Assembly: GCA_030144725.1 (NCBI GenBank)
Contig: JASKMD010000006.1
Location: 7,685,949-7,749,948 of the forward strand
Length of the DNA: 64,000 nucleotides
Source: Haematococcus lacustris
Lineage: Eukaryota; Chlorophyta; Chlorophyceae; Chlamydomonadales; Haematococcaceae
Direction: 5' to 3'
Shown here: one piece after another, positions 12,801-24,656 of the stretch
How positions within the stretch are numbered: the first letter of the stretch is position 1
How the letters are laid out: the number at the start of each line of letters is the position of its first letter
Notes under the pieces: generated by a model
Seen by the model: only the letters and a program-made list of their open reading frames with translations
Databases searched by the model: none
Told to the model about the DNA's origin: nothing
Position numbers and translations under genes: made by a program

Positions 12801-15800
12801 AGAATAAAGGGGAGTGGAACAAGGCCGTGCGTAACCTGGCACACCCAGATGCTGTCCAAGCCCTCTGTGGTGAGCGCATGGTGGTCAGAGGTCACTAGTC
12901 AGTCAGCCAGCCAGCCAGCCAGGGGGTGTTATGGCGGCCAGCCCAGGTGTGTTGTGGCAGCCAGCCCTGCACAGACGGGCTCCTACCTCCAGGGTTAGTG
13001 GCGGTGCGGTTGGACTGCAGGTGTGGGGCGGGCAGGGAGCAGGGTGAGCAGGAGGATGAGGGGTGTTGTGGCAGCCCAATCAGGCAGGAAGAGGAGGAGC
13101 TGAGGTAAGGCGCAGGCTGAGGTGATGGTTGCAGACGGCCTTTGCGTCTGGGCTGCTTTGTCCATTATCATACTTACCCTATATTGCGTTCATTGCTTTC
13201 TGCTGCTGCTCTTGACAACGTGCCAGTGTGCTGGGCCAGGGCTGAGTTCACTGCTGCTGGGGTGGGGCCCGGGGTGCTGTGTCATCTAGCGCAGTGTGGT
13301 GCCTAGTGGTGCTCTGTGTACGGATTTGCTGAGCCATGGTGGTGGCTGGCGGCTGCAGTCGGAGCGGTTGATGGAGAGTCTGCTGAGTGAGGTGGCGCTG
13401 CTAAACCCGCTGCTGGTCATACTGGGCTCTGAGGCACTCAGCAGCCCGAGCGCATGTGAGTACCACTGGGTTGCACCTCATACGCATCACACTGTGACCC
13501 ACCAGGTCACACTGCGTCTATCATCAGCCGGGTCACACAGGTCACACTGGACAGGCCAGCCAGGAATGGATCCTACTTGCTCTGCCTCTGGCTGGCTCAT
13601 CGCAGCTGCTGCACCCTTGCTTACCTGCCTGCCAGTGTGGAGTGCTGCTGAGCCTTGCCCCAGACTGCTGGGCCCTATCTGCTCAGCACCATGCCCGTCT
13701 GGTTGTACCCGCCGCTGCCCTTTGCCGCACTGTGCAGCTTCCAGTGCCAGTGTGAGCTTGCAGCTGGCCAAAAGCCTGTTCGACTGCTCCCTGGTGATCG
13801 TGAAGAACAACTCGTGTGGTGGGTGGCTGTAGTGTCTGGGTGTCCAGCGGCATGCAGCCTGCGCCTGCACACAGGCTCACAGCATAGCACTGGCAGCCCA
13901 GCAGCCCTGAGCCAGGAGAGGCAGTGAGCCAAGGCTCAGATCAGAGCTTGGAAGACTGAGCACCCATGCCCCTCGCCTATTACCCCGCCTAGACTTCCCG
14001 CGCTCACAACAGCGCTGGGGCCATGGCAGGATGTCAGGGCCATGCCAGTCTACACAGCAGCAGCAGCAGGAGGGACAGGCAGACCTTGTGCCTTGCAGGT
14101 GACCTGTTCCATGCCCAGGACAAAGCAGGACATGAGACTGGCATGGTCGTTGCCGCCGAAGTGCAGGTACTGTGTACTACTCAGGAAAGGGCAGGGGGAC
14201 AGCCAGGGCTGAGGTGGTGATCAGCTCACACGGCCCACCTGCCGCACATTGAGCCACACCCATTGCAACTGCCGTGTCCAGCACTTGTGCACGTCATGTC
14301 GTCGTTGGGGCTGGCTCCTTCCATTGAGCCAGTTGTAAATGCCATTTGTCTGGGTGGGCAGGGTAGGTGGCAGCCAGGGATGGGGCGGAGATGACCTGAC
14401 ACCTGATCACATGACGCACACTTCGCCACGCACTGCACTTGCACGGCCTGTCTCGCCCTCCAACGTGATCTAAATGTTGAAAAGACGTCCCTCTGAACCC
14501 TCCCCTCCTAGCCTGACCGTCAGCCTGGCCCTGAACTGCTGTGGACAGCGGTGTATGTTCTTGGCTGTGGAGTCAAGGAGGACACGCCGCTCTGTGCGGT
14601 CAGCCTGGCCCTCACCTGCCTGCCCCGCAGAGTTCCAGTCTGCCCCTAGTCCGGCTGTTATGCCCCCTGATGCACCCCACCCAGGACCGCCTGCTGCTGG
14701 TGAGGCTGGTGGGCTCAGCTACCCAAAGGGCTGCTGGACCCTCGCCTGCTGCCTCACCACACAATGGCACCAACCACCAACAACAGCCAGCAGACAGGGC
14801 ATGCTGCTCTGCTCCATGGCCACGCATGCAGCTCTAGTGCTGGACTGGTATCGCCAGACACCGCCTACCATTTGCTCGAGTGCTGGGTTGGTGGCACCGC
14901 CCTTGCCTAGTAGGCCTGGCCTGTAAGGTGATGACTAGGGTAGTGAGGCCAGGAGTGAGGCCGGGAGTGAGGCCAGGAGTGAGGCCAGGAGTGAGACCAG
15001 GATGTCCAGCTGGCAGGGCTCATGAAAGGCTGCTGTGTAGCAGGGCTGACACACTGCTTACGCTGTGTTGGAGGCGTGGTGTGCAGTGCCGCCCACACGG
15101 CCTGGACAAGGGGAGCATGAAGGAGGGGCTCGCCACCACGCGCATGATGGCAGCCTTTGAGGCGGAAGCGCTGGCAGGGCGGTGAGCACTGCAAGGAGGG
15201 GTCCCTAACTGTTGCTAGAAACCCCTGGCATCATGGCAGGCTGTGGGTCTCGATGGTTTCATACTGTCATGACCATCAGCCTGGTCGCTTGGCTGCTTGG
15301 CTAGCAGAGCTGGCTGGCTGGACGCGTGCTGGATGGTTGTGGGGCAGCTGGATGCAGGAGGTGTTGCGGGGCTGTTGGCTGTCGGATAGGTACCAGGATG
15401 TGTGCACCACCCTGCTCAGCGGGTGGAAGCTGGCTTAGACTTAGCTGCATCAGGTTCAGCCGCTTCAGAAACAGCCAGTTCCAATCTAGCTTCCTCATAC
15501 GTGACTATCTCATACGTGACTACCGACTGCCCACACATGGATGCTGAAGTGAAGAGGGCGGCCTACAGCCTCCTGGCCGCTGACCCACACCTCCATGTCC
15601 AGGGGTCGCATGCAGCTGTCAGCGGCAGCTGCTCACCTGCTCTGGGACATCCCACTCTGCTCCAGGACAGGTCTGCAAGCCCGCCCCTGACTTGTACTGA
15701 ATCAAGGGGTCCTGAATGATGGACCATTCTCCCGGGCCCCCCTCAAGCCTTGCTGTTGCTCCTGCTCAAGCCCCTGCCCCTGCCATGCCACTGCTGGGCG

Positions 15801-16159
15801 GTAGCTGCTGACCTCAGCAACATCCCACTCAGATCTGCAAGCCTGCCCCTGACTTACAGTGTGCTGGGTGGACCATTGTCCTTGCTGCTGCTCATGCCCT
15901 TCCCCTGTCACACCTCTGCTGCCTTTGCCTATGCTGCTGCTGCTCCTACCTACACAGGGTGCCCCGTCATGCTGTGGCGCGTGTGCCTTTGGCTAACGGC
16001 CTGCTGGAAGGCCTGCCACCCGTGGTGTTGCAACACAAGTGTGACCTGCTAGCTCTGGTGGGACCCTCTGCCAAGGTCACACCACCGCACATTCTGGACC
16101 TGCTGCGCACCTGCCCTTGCAACATCATGGTGTGGCGCCCCAGGTCTGACTCCCCGTGA
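2073..16159 (+). CDS. Very large multi-exon protein with two C-terminal UspA-like modules
   Basis: Not recognised by name. Exons that join in phase: 2073-2698, 2887-3021, 3525-3682, 4089-4380, 4959-5058, 5574-5626, 5993-6107, 6989-7147, 7722-7942, 8796-8958, 9531-9675, 10153-10351, 10829-10898, 11230-11343 (first 850 codons), then 11711-11939, 12223-12318, 12623-12680, 12849-12869, 13359-13455, 13738-13818, 14099-14166, 14631-14699, 15087-15181 and 15958-16159 (TGA). An exon near 11482-11534 and one or two in 14167-15957 are uncertain in phase. The product starts with a Ser/Pro-rich disordered stretch of about 210 residues, then a basic helix (RVQRAKRKLYLLLLGYMRW). A long unassigned middle follows. 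Then come UspA-like strands: LLLFVKDNQASRNAYK, TQLTLVHVVGP, PLLVILGSEALSS and DCSLVIVKNN, and a second set ending in LLALVGPSAKV and CPCNIMVW. UspA modules bind nucleotides in some families; no function is claimed here. A TGTAA lies at about 16488. Confidence 0.75.
6460..6868. repeat. Dispersed TIR-bearing repeat, copies b and c (intronic)
   Basis: Copy b has 13-bp inverted ends TTTGAGCCGGATC (6488-6500) and GATCCGGCTCAAA (6590-6602) around TAGCAGCCAC repeats, with a 30-bp AT-rich insert absent from copy a. Copy c (6827-6868) has the flanks of copy a, GAGACAAGGCAGGTGCAGCC and ACTCAAATCAGCTTGCCA, joined through only GCAG where copy a has 82 bp. Both lie in an intron of the UspA-like gene. Confidence 0.7.
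7943..8690. repeat. Two tandem duplications inside one intron
   Basis: About 90-100 bp around 7948-8035 (CCAGGGGAGGGGTGAGGG then AACTGTACAGCAGCAGCCAG) recurs at 8058-8140. A second pair, 8430-8540 and 8590-8685, shares AGGAGCCTGGTGTCATCATC and TCTCCTGCTAGAGCC with CAT/CAG repeats between. Confidence 0.75.
9788..10085. repeat. CAT/ATC microsatellite and exact 60-bp tandem duplication
   Basis: 9788-9870 is an interrupted ATC trinucleotide run. 9961-10020 and 10021-10080 are identical base for base. Both are in the intron between the exons ending at 9675 and starting at 10153. Confidence 0.9.
11040..11165 (+). repeat. 12-bp minisatellite (CCTGCCTACATG)
   Basis: About seven near-perfect units run through this intron of the UspA-like gene, grading into plain CCTG repeats. 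Confidence 0.85.
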
Positions 16160-18638
16160 CCAGCGTTGCAGCCAAGTGCGGTGCCATGTTTGTGTCATAC
16201 ATACAATAAAGCCTATGGCCTGAAAAGCCAGCATGACCCATGCGCATGGACTTGGTGATTAGAAGCATGGAAGCGCTCAACACATATGCACTCACGATGA
16301 CAGTTAAAGGGGGCATCGATGCAACCATCATGGCCGCCATAAGAGAACACGACAATGTCACACATTGCAATGTGTCACAGCCACAGCATGTCATGCCCGG
16401 CCATCATGCTGGGCTGGTGGCTTGCATGACGTGGTTCGTTCTGCATGGGATGATGACGTTGTAGGGCACACCCCTAGCCCAATGTGATGTAAGGGGGAGG
16501 CTACGGCTAGCCATACACCCTCACAAACATCATGCATGCCAGGTGGTGTGTGGACTGTGTCCTCTCCTGTGTCCTCTGTGTACGGACACAAGTGCAATGC
16601 TGCTTGCGAGTCAACCATTACTGTTGTAGTCCTTGGACGATGATAGTCCAGACATCGAATACCCTGTCAGTTATTCGGTGCATTCTGCGGCGCCCTGCAT
16701 GGCCGTGCCCACATGAGGTATGCTAACATTAAATGATGTGCTAAAACCACCCTCTCAATCGCAGCTGCTCGCTATGGCCCATAGTATAAGCAAGGTCTAG
16801 GCAGCCAGATTACGCTAAACTTTCATGTTGGGTATCGAAATCATGCCACAATACTTCTCATGGCAACGTACTCAATACTCACTGTGAAACCAGGCCATAT
16901 ACTTGGCGCTGAGGCGGTGTACACGTGCGCCTACCTGCAGTGCTATGGCTGCACATGCAAACGGCAAGGCAAGGTGACCGGCTTTAGATCGACAGCAGCT
17001 GTTGAGGAGGGGAGGTCAGTTGGGGCGGACTCGGCGTTGATTTTCAATGAGGAGGATTAAGTGGGGCCATGTATCACTGTATCAATTATGATAGCTACTA
17101 AACTCAACGGTGCTTTGTAGACGATGACTGGTTTTGCGGCCGCGTAACTCAATCAATCAATCAACTAGTGAAAGTCAGCCGTGAAAACCCAAGTTGCCTT
17201 AACATATTACAACCGTCTCAAATCACATCGCTGACCATGGATGGGCCAAGCGCTAGTCAAATGCTGGTCTAATGCTCATGCCAGCGTGACAAGCCGGTGC
17301 GGGGCCTGATGTGGTGCCCGGTAGTGGCCCCCCGCAAGCACCCACAGCCCCATGCAGCAGCCAGGCAGCCACACAGCCAGCAGCCTCAGAGCCAGGGCCC
17401 AGCAGTACCCCGCCAGCCAAGCTCACTAAGGCTGAGCAGGCAGCGGAGCCCACCTAGCCCACCAATGGCAAAGGCAAGGGCAAGGGACCGGCACCACAGC
17501 CAGGCAGGTGGGTACACAGGGACTGCAATGCAGCTCTGAACATGCAGCGCATTGAGAGAGCAGTTGGCGCCTGCGGGAGCTGTGCCAGTGGCCTAAACAG
17601 GCAGCTCTGCCAGCCAAGGGCAAGCATGTGGCCTGACCTACGAAAGTACCCACTGCCACCCACCCATCTGCCACCCATCCAACGCCAGCATGCCCTTCAT
17701 ATTCACGTGCAATGTCAACAACCGTTGTTTAGGGGGTTAAGCCAGCCTCACAGGCGAAAGACACAGCTTGACAGATTTTTATTTTTTTTTAATTTTTTTT
17801 TATTTTTTTCGAGGAGAGTTACAGAGGAAGATAAGGAACCAAAACAGCACTAGGTGAGAGGTCAGGAGAGAAAACCGTCATAGGAGAGCAAAGCAGGCAA
17901 ACCAAGCGACAAGACCACCCAAGACAGGAGTCGAAGATGAACAGACTCTTGAGAACCCCGCGATTCTTGCCGTCTAGTATTTAAGTGCGTACTAGACGCG
18001 TATTATACTAGGTCGTTTAATATAGATCTAATATAGAACGACGCACCCTACCTCAGGCTTGTGAATCTTCAGATTTCACATTTCCAGTTTAGTATGCAAG
18101 CCGTCCATGCAGTCCGTGGATCCGCCATCTGTGGCGTTTTCTGCCTTGCGCTTCTTACGCTATGGCTGCAGCGCGCTGGCGCCAGCCACGCCAATGACAG
18201 GGCTCTGCAACACCCGTGGGAGAGGCAGCGCCGGGCTCCTATTCATGGCAGCGACTAGAGCCCGGGCAGTTTGCACAGGCGCGAGTCGCTGGTTTTGCCT
18301 GCTGGCTGCTGAACGCCTGCTGCTGCCATCGCGCTGCGATCTAACCGGGAGCAGCACCCGGTACTTTCAGATGTGCAGTGAATACGTTCAGTTTTGCAGA
18401 TGAATATTTGCAAGCCTGCCTTACCGGGTAGGCTACCCATGCCATGTGCATGGGAAGATAACTCAACACAACAAAACGTAGTGGTCCCTAGTGGTCCATC
18501 GTAGAAGTCACTAGTGAGGGAGGAGGTGCTGATCCAATGCTCGGGCAAGGCGACGGTTGAGCGGTTTGGCACCCATGCGGTGTGTTCATCCCTATCACGT
18601 CCCGCTAACGCTGCAACATTGGCTTACAACTCGTCCAG
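16160..18638. other. Intergenic region with AT-rich patch; no supported gene
   Basis: 17770-17810 is a T-rich run and 17975-18035 is unusually AT-rich (TATTTAAGTGCG, TTTAATATAGATC) for this genome. An open stretch at 17288-17420 beginning RDKPVRGLMWCPVVAPRK looks compositionally coding but has no partner exon that I can join. 18511-18531 shares a perfect 21-mer with 49982-50002. No tRNA or known family is evident. Confidence 0.45.
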
Positions 18639-20965
18639 ATGATGATGCAGCATAGATCCCTTGCGGCACTTAGGCCTTCGTTAACCAAACGACAAATCTG
18701 CCTGCGTGCTGCTGCTTCCGATGTGTCGAACGTTGCATCCTTTCGCGCGACGCCCCTGCAGCCGGTGATGGAAAAGGGCGAGTTCAGCCGCTTCCCCACA
18801 TCGCCTGGCATCTATGCTGTCTTTGACAAGGCGGAGGTGCTGCAGTATGTTGGCCTGTCTCGTCGGGTACGTCTGCCTTCCTCCCCTGGCATGCACGAAT
18901 GGGCTATCAAGCCTGTGTGCCTCTCTTTCGACTGTTTTCCGCAGATAGACTCCAGCGTTGCCAACCACGTCAACGAGTTGCCAGAGCTGACGCATGCCAT
19001 CAAGTGTGTGTCTGTGCCCCATGCTACACGAGAGAGCCTGACAGCTGCATGGAAGCAATGGGTGGAGGAAGCAGGTGTGCCTCTTCACATAGCTCAAGGC
19101 ACAAAGACTGCATCCATTAACCCGCCCGCCAGCCTGCCCTCCCTCCGGCCCACCTACCTTCCTGCTGCCTTTGCTCCCTACCTCATGCCCACTGCACTGG
19201 CACTTTGTGCCCCGCCAGCTGTGCCCACTAGCTTCAACTCACTGTGTATGCTAACCGGCATGTGCCTGTCTCCTGCCCCTCATCCACCTTCCTGTCACCT
19301 TCCTGTGGCTGCGGCTGCAGTCAGTGAGACTGGCACCATCCCACCTGGCAATGCCCCGGGAGAGACGCGGTGGCAGTCGCGCACAGCCAAACCCGCACGG
19401 CCTGAGATCCGGCTGACTGCGGGCAAGGGCATCACTGGCACCACCATGGAGGAGCTGGTGGACCGCGTTGTGAAGGACGTCAAAGTGCGTCCCAGACAGC
19501 AGGGCTGCGGCAGTGACACCAGCAGCAGCGACGATGGCAGTGGCAGCAGCGTACAGGTTGGCAGCAACAGCAGCAGTCATGGCAGTGGCAGCGGCGTTGG
19601 CAGGTTGGCAGCAACTACAGGAACTCTGCTAACCATGACCCTCACCCTAGCATGGCACATGTGTGATGCAAGGATATGGTGGCAGGGTCAAAGACAGCCA
19701 TGGCAGCAGCAGTAGTCATGATAGAGGTGCTGGTGACTTGCAGCTGGCCTGCACTGCAACCCCTTAGTCTGCTGCCCTGTGTGGACAGCCCTTCATGGGA
19801 AACCCACACCCAACAACCAACCACCGCCGTGAGGACCCAGCAGTCCCTTATTAGTTGGTCTTAGCCTGCTTGGCCTACTAGGTTAGCTGCGGTCCAGTCC
19901 AAGCCTCCCTACCAAGCTCACAAGTCAGGCAGTGTGCCACTAGTTTGATACCACCACAACCGGCCCTGAGGTCCCATTCCCTTTTGCCCCAGATCCACCA
20001 AACCCAGCCACCCAGATACAGCACTGCTCCTCCGACCACACACCCAGGTGCTAGGTCACACCAAGCCCCTCTTGGTCACACCACCACCAAGCCCCTCCGT
20101 CCTGGGTGCCTGCCCAGGTGGTGGCTTTCATCAAGGGCACCCGCACGCAGCCCCAGTGCGGGTTCAGCCACAAGATGCTCACCATCCTGAACAGCCTGAA
20201 GGTAGAGTATGAGGTGGTCAATGTCCTGGACGAGGTGCACAACCCAGGGCTGCGGGACGTCATCAAGACCTACTCCCAGTGGCCCACCATACCCCAGGTC
20301 AGCTGAGCTGGCAGGCGGCACAGGCCATGGCAGGGGATGGGCCCAGCAGAGGGAGGGTGGCAGGGGGAGGGCATGGCAGGGGGAGGGCATGGCAGGGGGA
20401 GGGGCGGCCCAGGGGAGGGTGGGGCAGGGGAGGGGAGGGCAGGGCGGTTGAGGGAAGGGTGGTTGGGGGAAGTGGGGCATGCATTGCTAGTGCGGTGTGA
20501 AGCTCACCCACCATAGCCACACGCCCCTAGTTGGACAGCAGGCAGGGTGCAGCAGGAGTGGTGCCGAGTGACCTGGGACCAGGTGCCAGGTTCCGTCCAG
20601 GTCCTGACCAGGTCCTGTCCAGGTGCCAAGTCCTGGGGCCAGGTGCCCCTGATGGTGCACCAAAGGGGGAGGGGGAGGGGGAGGGGCCTGGACACAAGAC
20701 GCATGCCACGCCCCTGATGGTGCATCAAACTGTCCCTGGCGATGGTGGCATCGCCCCTGCTGCTGCTGTCCCTGCTGATGGTGGCGTCTGTTCCCTGTGG
20801 CTGCAGCTGTACGTCCAGGGGGAGTTTGTTGGCGGCTCAGACATCACTGAGCAGCTCATGAACAGCGGGGAGTTGGCCAAGCTCATGCCCAAGAAAGAAG
20901 CAGCGGCAGGAACAGCAGCAGCAGGGGTTGGAGTAGGGGCCGGGCAAGCTGTCCCGGCTGCGTAA
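18639..20965 (+). CDS. GRXS16: Plastid monothiol glutaredoxin with N-terminal GIY-YIG domain (GRXS16/CXIP2 type)
   Basis: Five exons: 18639-18866, 18945-19074, 19321-19484, 20118-20297 and 20807-20965, giving 286 residues ending TAA. Residues 1-35 are Arg/Ala/Ser-rich with few acids, as in a chloroplast transit peptide. [18 protein letters not shown] (about 63-80) is the GIY-YIG-like domain. [11 protein letters not shown] and RLTAGKGI match the family linker. [17 protein letters not shown] contains the CGFS active site, followed by YSQWPTIPQ and GGSD (glutathione and cis-Pro contacts). Known plant homologues of about 290 residues act in plastid Fe-S cluster transfer and redox control of the nuclease-like domain. 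The C-terminus adds an Ala/Gly tail. A TGTAA lies at about 21388. Confidence 0.93.
20310..20475. repeat. G-rich minisatellite (GGCAGGGGGAGGGCAT) in GRXS16 intron
   Basis: Imperfect 16-bp units with long G runs in the last intron of the glutaredoxin gene. The strand is capable of G-quadruplex formation by sequence pattern only. Confidence 0.75.
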
Positions 20966-21556
20966 GTGGGGCTCCCAGCAAATGCTGTTCTTGTGAGCAT
21001 TGCAGGCAGGGAGGCAGGCTGGTGTGCAGGGAGTCAGGCAGGCAGGCAGGGGGGCATGCGTTGGGCTACATGAAGGCTGCTGCAGCAGCTAAGTAACACA
21101 ATGATGACGGTAGCACAGTGCAGTGGGGTGGTGTAGCGACAGCAGTCCAGCCCCTCAGTCTAGCAACAGACAAGTATGCTTTGTCGAAGATGACTGATCT
21201 TGTTGCACAAGTATTGGATATGGGTGGACGCATTCAACATGTTTGGCTTGGGGCATGCTTCTTATCATTGGCAGCACACAACAAATCGCTGGCTGGTACT
21301 TGGCATAGGCAGTGTTGCTTAGGCTGCGCCATGCATCACGGGGATGCTTTCGTTGCTTCATCTGTGTGCGCAACGCAGTCCAGTTTTGTAAACTTCGACA
21401 CCTAAACTCCTCATGTGGAGCCTCAGAGTGTGGTATTCTGACTCCACACGTGCATGTTAGGTTCGCAAATGCGCAGACGTGAGGTAGCACTCCCTCACCA
21501 CAAAACTTTAGGGAGCGTACCCGTGCTGGAGTAAACCACGGGGTGCATGCAGGCCT
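20966..21556. other. Intergenic region; nothing firm
   Basis: Contains the likely 3' end of the glutaredoxin transcript (TGTAA near 21388) and the upstream region of the next gene. No coding exon or RNA gene is seen. Confidence 0.5.
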
Positions 21557-22610
21557 ATGCATGCACGCCTGTCGAATGCTGTTGTGTCGCTTAACCGTTT
21601 GCTTCCGGTGATGGGGGTAGCTTCCCAGGCTGGTCAGGCGTTTTTTAAGTTCATAAAACCCAGGCGGTCCCCCGCACTGCTGCGGCGCAACCTGCGCGAC
21701 CTCGACACTGGCTACTATCAGTTACCAGCCAACTACAGCATCCTCTCAAGGTGCCAGAACGATCGTTCCCAGGTGCCCGTGCCAGCACCAGGACCAACAC
21801 CATCTCCAGCTGACCTATCACGAGTGTGCGCCCAGCAGGTTTGCAGCTGAGGAGCTCAAGCTACATCATGATAAGCCACTGCAGCTCAAGCAGCCAGAGC
21901 AACACCTGACCCAGGAATTCCTTGCAGCATTCCCCCAGGTGTGTGAATAGCTGCACTTGTCTCTGACCTGATGCTGACACTTGCATTATAGCAGCAGCGG
22001 CGTCAGCGGAGAAATTACCATCCCATACACATTTCTGGCAAAGACACCCACACCAAAGTTGCGGAAAGCCAGGAGTTGAACCTGTCACTTCCTATCCCAC
22101 ATTGGCTGAAAGTGAGTGCATCACATGGCCAAGGGCACGCTGCTTGATGCTGGCTGCTTCAGGCCCAGCTAGAGGCAGTGGACCTCAGATCCTTCAAGCC
22201 CAGCATTGCCCGCCAGTTTGCTGCCCGCCAGCTCCAGCTGATGCGTGGCAAGGGTGTCATGAAGCATACTGCGTTCAACACCTGCAAGGCGGAGATGCTG
22301 GAGGAGCTGCAAGGGCTGAACAGGTAATGCTTGCTTGGAGTGACCCTCACTCTTGCCCTGCATGATGGGTCAAGTGAAAGCGGAGGGTCAAGCCTGACGG
22401 CTTGCTGGAGTCAAGGCTATGGCCTCTCCCGCAGGCTCGCCCACCGATTGTGTATGACCTGACCCACAATGCTGGCGTGTGTTGGGAACAGCAGTGTGCA
22501 TGAGGCCATACCACCACCACTGGGGAGCTATTGTCCAGCTGGGCCCATACCATTCAGGTTTGCCTGTTGGGGCACGTGGCATGCTTGACTTAACCCTTGA
22601 CATGCTTCTC

Positions 22611-22644
<34 letters not shown>

Positions 22645-22781
22645 ACCCTCTCTGTGTGAGCAGGCAGCAGCAGCTGGGAGCTGGGGCGAACCTGCAGCTG
22701 CTGCAGAGTGAGGAGGAGAAGCAGTTGCGCGCGGCATTGGAGGTAGTGGCCAAGCGGGGTCCGCCTCGCATTGCACGCTGA
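21557..22781 (+). CDS. Small basic protein of unknown function, 190 residues
   Basis: Four exons in phase: 21557-21750, 21839-21938, 22163-22323 and 22664-22781 (TGA). The N-terminus (MHARLSNAVVSLNRLLPV) is basic and hydrophobic, compatible with organelle import. The body is Lys/Arg-rich and helical: FFKFIKPRRSPALLRRNLRD, LQLMRGKGVMKHTAFNTCK, EVVAKRGPPRIAR at the end. Size, charge and targeting would suit a mitochondrial or plastid ribosomal or assembly protein, but I do not recognise the family. The third intron carries a long CTG run. A TGTAA follows at about 23096. Confidence 0.72.
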
Positions 22782-24250
22782 GCTGTGGACGGCAGTGCGA
22801 CACTGGGCACAGTGAGGAGCACACCCCATGGTTGTAGTCCACTCCGGGCTAGGCCGGCTTGCATAGGAGGGCCCTCTTCCTTGGCACAATACCCAGCACA
22901 ACATGTTGTGGGTCAAGTGTGTGCGTAGAGCGTCAGCCTCTGTTAACCCGCAGACCCGCTGAGCTCAACCATGGTCTGCTTTGTGTTCCTGAAGTATAAC
23001 TATGTCCCGTCCCGTGCCTCGCTGGTATTGTGCAAGCTGGAGCGATTCATGAGCTATGGCTAACTCTAGGGTTGGGTTTAACCTGTTCTAGTAGGTTTGT
23101 AAACCTTTGTAGCGTTAAGCTGTTAGCTTTGATGAGGTGCCCAGTGGTCTAGGGGGAAAGAGTGCCATCGATGTGGGGTTGGCGATCATCAAGGGTGCGA
23201 CCGAGGACGCTTCAACTTGCTGGAGTAGCTGAGTGAGATTTCCCAAAGTCAAACATGTTGTTCCCCGTTGAATGAGTTTGGTTTGGCTGATGTGAAGGTA
23301 AGGGGTTCCCTGCTATATGTCCGTTAGTCTGTATCTGACAGGAGGACCCACCACTGCACTGCCTGGAGCAGTGGGCAGCTCAGCTTTGATCAAGGGGCTC
23401 CTGCACACCTAGTCAAGCTCCACCACAGCAGCCGGGGTTTGTCATGACGACCCGTAACAAACATGATAACTGGCATGCCTTCGTTCAAGCCCATCTGCAC
23501 CTTTGTTCGTGCACCCAGCTTTGAAATGAGTTGCAGCAAGTCCCGGAGCCCTACAGGGGTGAGTCAGCTAGGTAAGCAACCTGATGGGCGACGGGTTCAG
23601 CGGTATGAGCCATCATCACGACCACCACCACCACCACCTAATATGGTTTGGTTAGCTTAGGGTGTTTGTTAGCCTGCGCTGAGTACAGCCGTGGCAATGC
23701 AGCCAGCGGCATGTGCCAGGGTAGATGCAGCGATATGCAGTGATGTGCAATTGAGGGCCAACCCAGGGTGAGGGAGGATGAGGGAGAAGGCGTAGGGCAG
23801 AGGAGGAGGAGGCTGGTGAGGTGGTGGACTGGGAGGTGATGGTGGAGAGTGGCAGGAGGTACCTGGGAAAGCAAGGGCGAAGGTAGGCTGCCCCGCTCCG
23901 CTCCCATCCCGCGCCACCCTACCCCTGCATGGATAACTCCGCATGGACCTTCACTCCACATTACACCATGCCCATGGCTACTGGCTGACCCGTGTTATAA
24001 GCCACCCCACCGTGCATTGCTGCACCGGCCTTGACACTGCGCTAGTCAGCTGCCATGAACCCCTGAGGGGCGCCTTGCATGGCCATGCCCCAGCATTGGA
24101 GCATGCCACATGCAGCCTGGGCAACCAGACCCAGGGCGGTGCCCAGTCTCTGACCTGATGCTCACACGGGCATTGCAGCAGCACCAGCAGCACCAGCGGC
24201 AGCAGCAGCGGTGGGAGCACCATTCCAGACATATTCATGCCCAGCAGCAG
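21957..24250. repeat. Pair of diverged repeats (21957-22040 and 24146-24235)
   Basis: Both start GTCTCTGACCTGATGCT and continue with GCATT(G/A)(C/T)AGCAGCA, a CAG-type run, ACCAT and an ACATAT/ACACATTT end. One copy is in an intron of the 190-residue gene, the other is intergenic. Origin unknown. Confidence 0.5.
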
Positions 24251-24600
24251 CGTATGGCTGGCTTGGTGACCATGGAGGTCGACGACATGGTCACAACTGT
24301 GGCCTGTAGCACAGCTGATGGATGCATGGCCACTTATCATTACGGGCATGGAGGAGCAGGGCGGCATAGCTGCAGCTATCCCACCATGCCAAGCAATGCC
24401 AGATCAACCTCCACAGCTTGCATGCCTTGGTGTGCCCAGCCTAGCAACATGCCAGGACAGCTGCTGCCTGCGTGCTACACCTCAGCCCAGCCCTGGGCCT
24501 GACCCTTCACCCTCACTTCACCACATAAGCCTGGGCAAGCCAGGCAGCTGGATCAGCAGCACTGAGCAATACTGACCTTAGCAGCCCTCGGCTGCGCTCC
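22782..24600. other. Intergenic region; no supported gene
   Basis: A short Pro-tailed ORF at 23463-23660 has no splice partners. A weak tRNA-like A-box/B-box pair is seen at about 23145-23205 but no cloverleaf folds. Otherwise featureless apart from the repeat at 24146. Confidence 0.45.
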
Positions 24601-24656
24601 CTTGCTTGCACTGCTAATCTTGGTTGCCCCTGAGGTGCCTGATGAGGCGCGCCCAC

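Noticed and set aside
17288..17420. Exon-like stretch RDKPVRGLMWCPVVAPRK
   Set aside because: No joining exons, start or known family; left as unassigned sequence.
23145..23215. tRNA or SINE head
   Set aside because: TGGTCTAGGGGG resembles an A box and GGTGCGACCGA is a poor B box, but no acceptor or anticodon stem can be folded.
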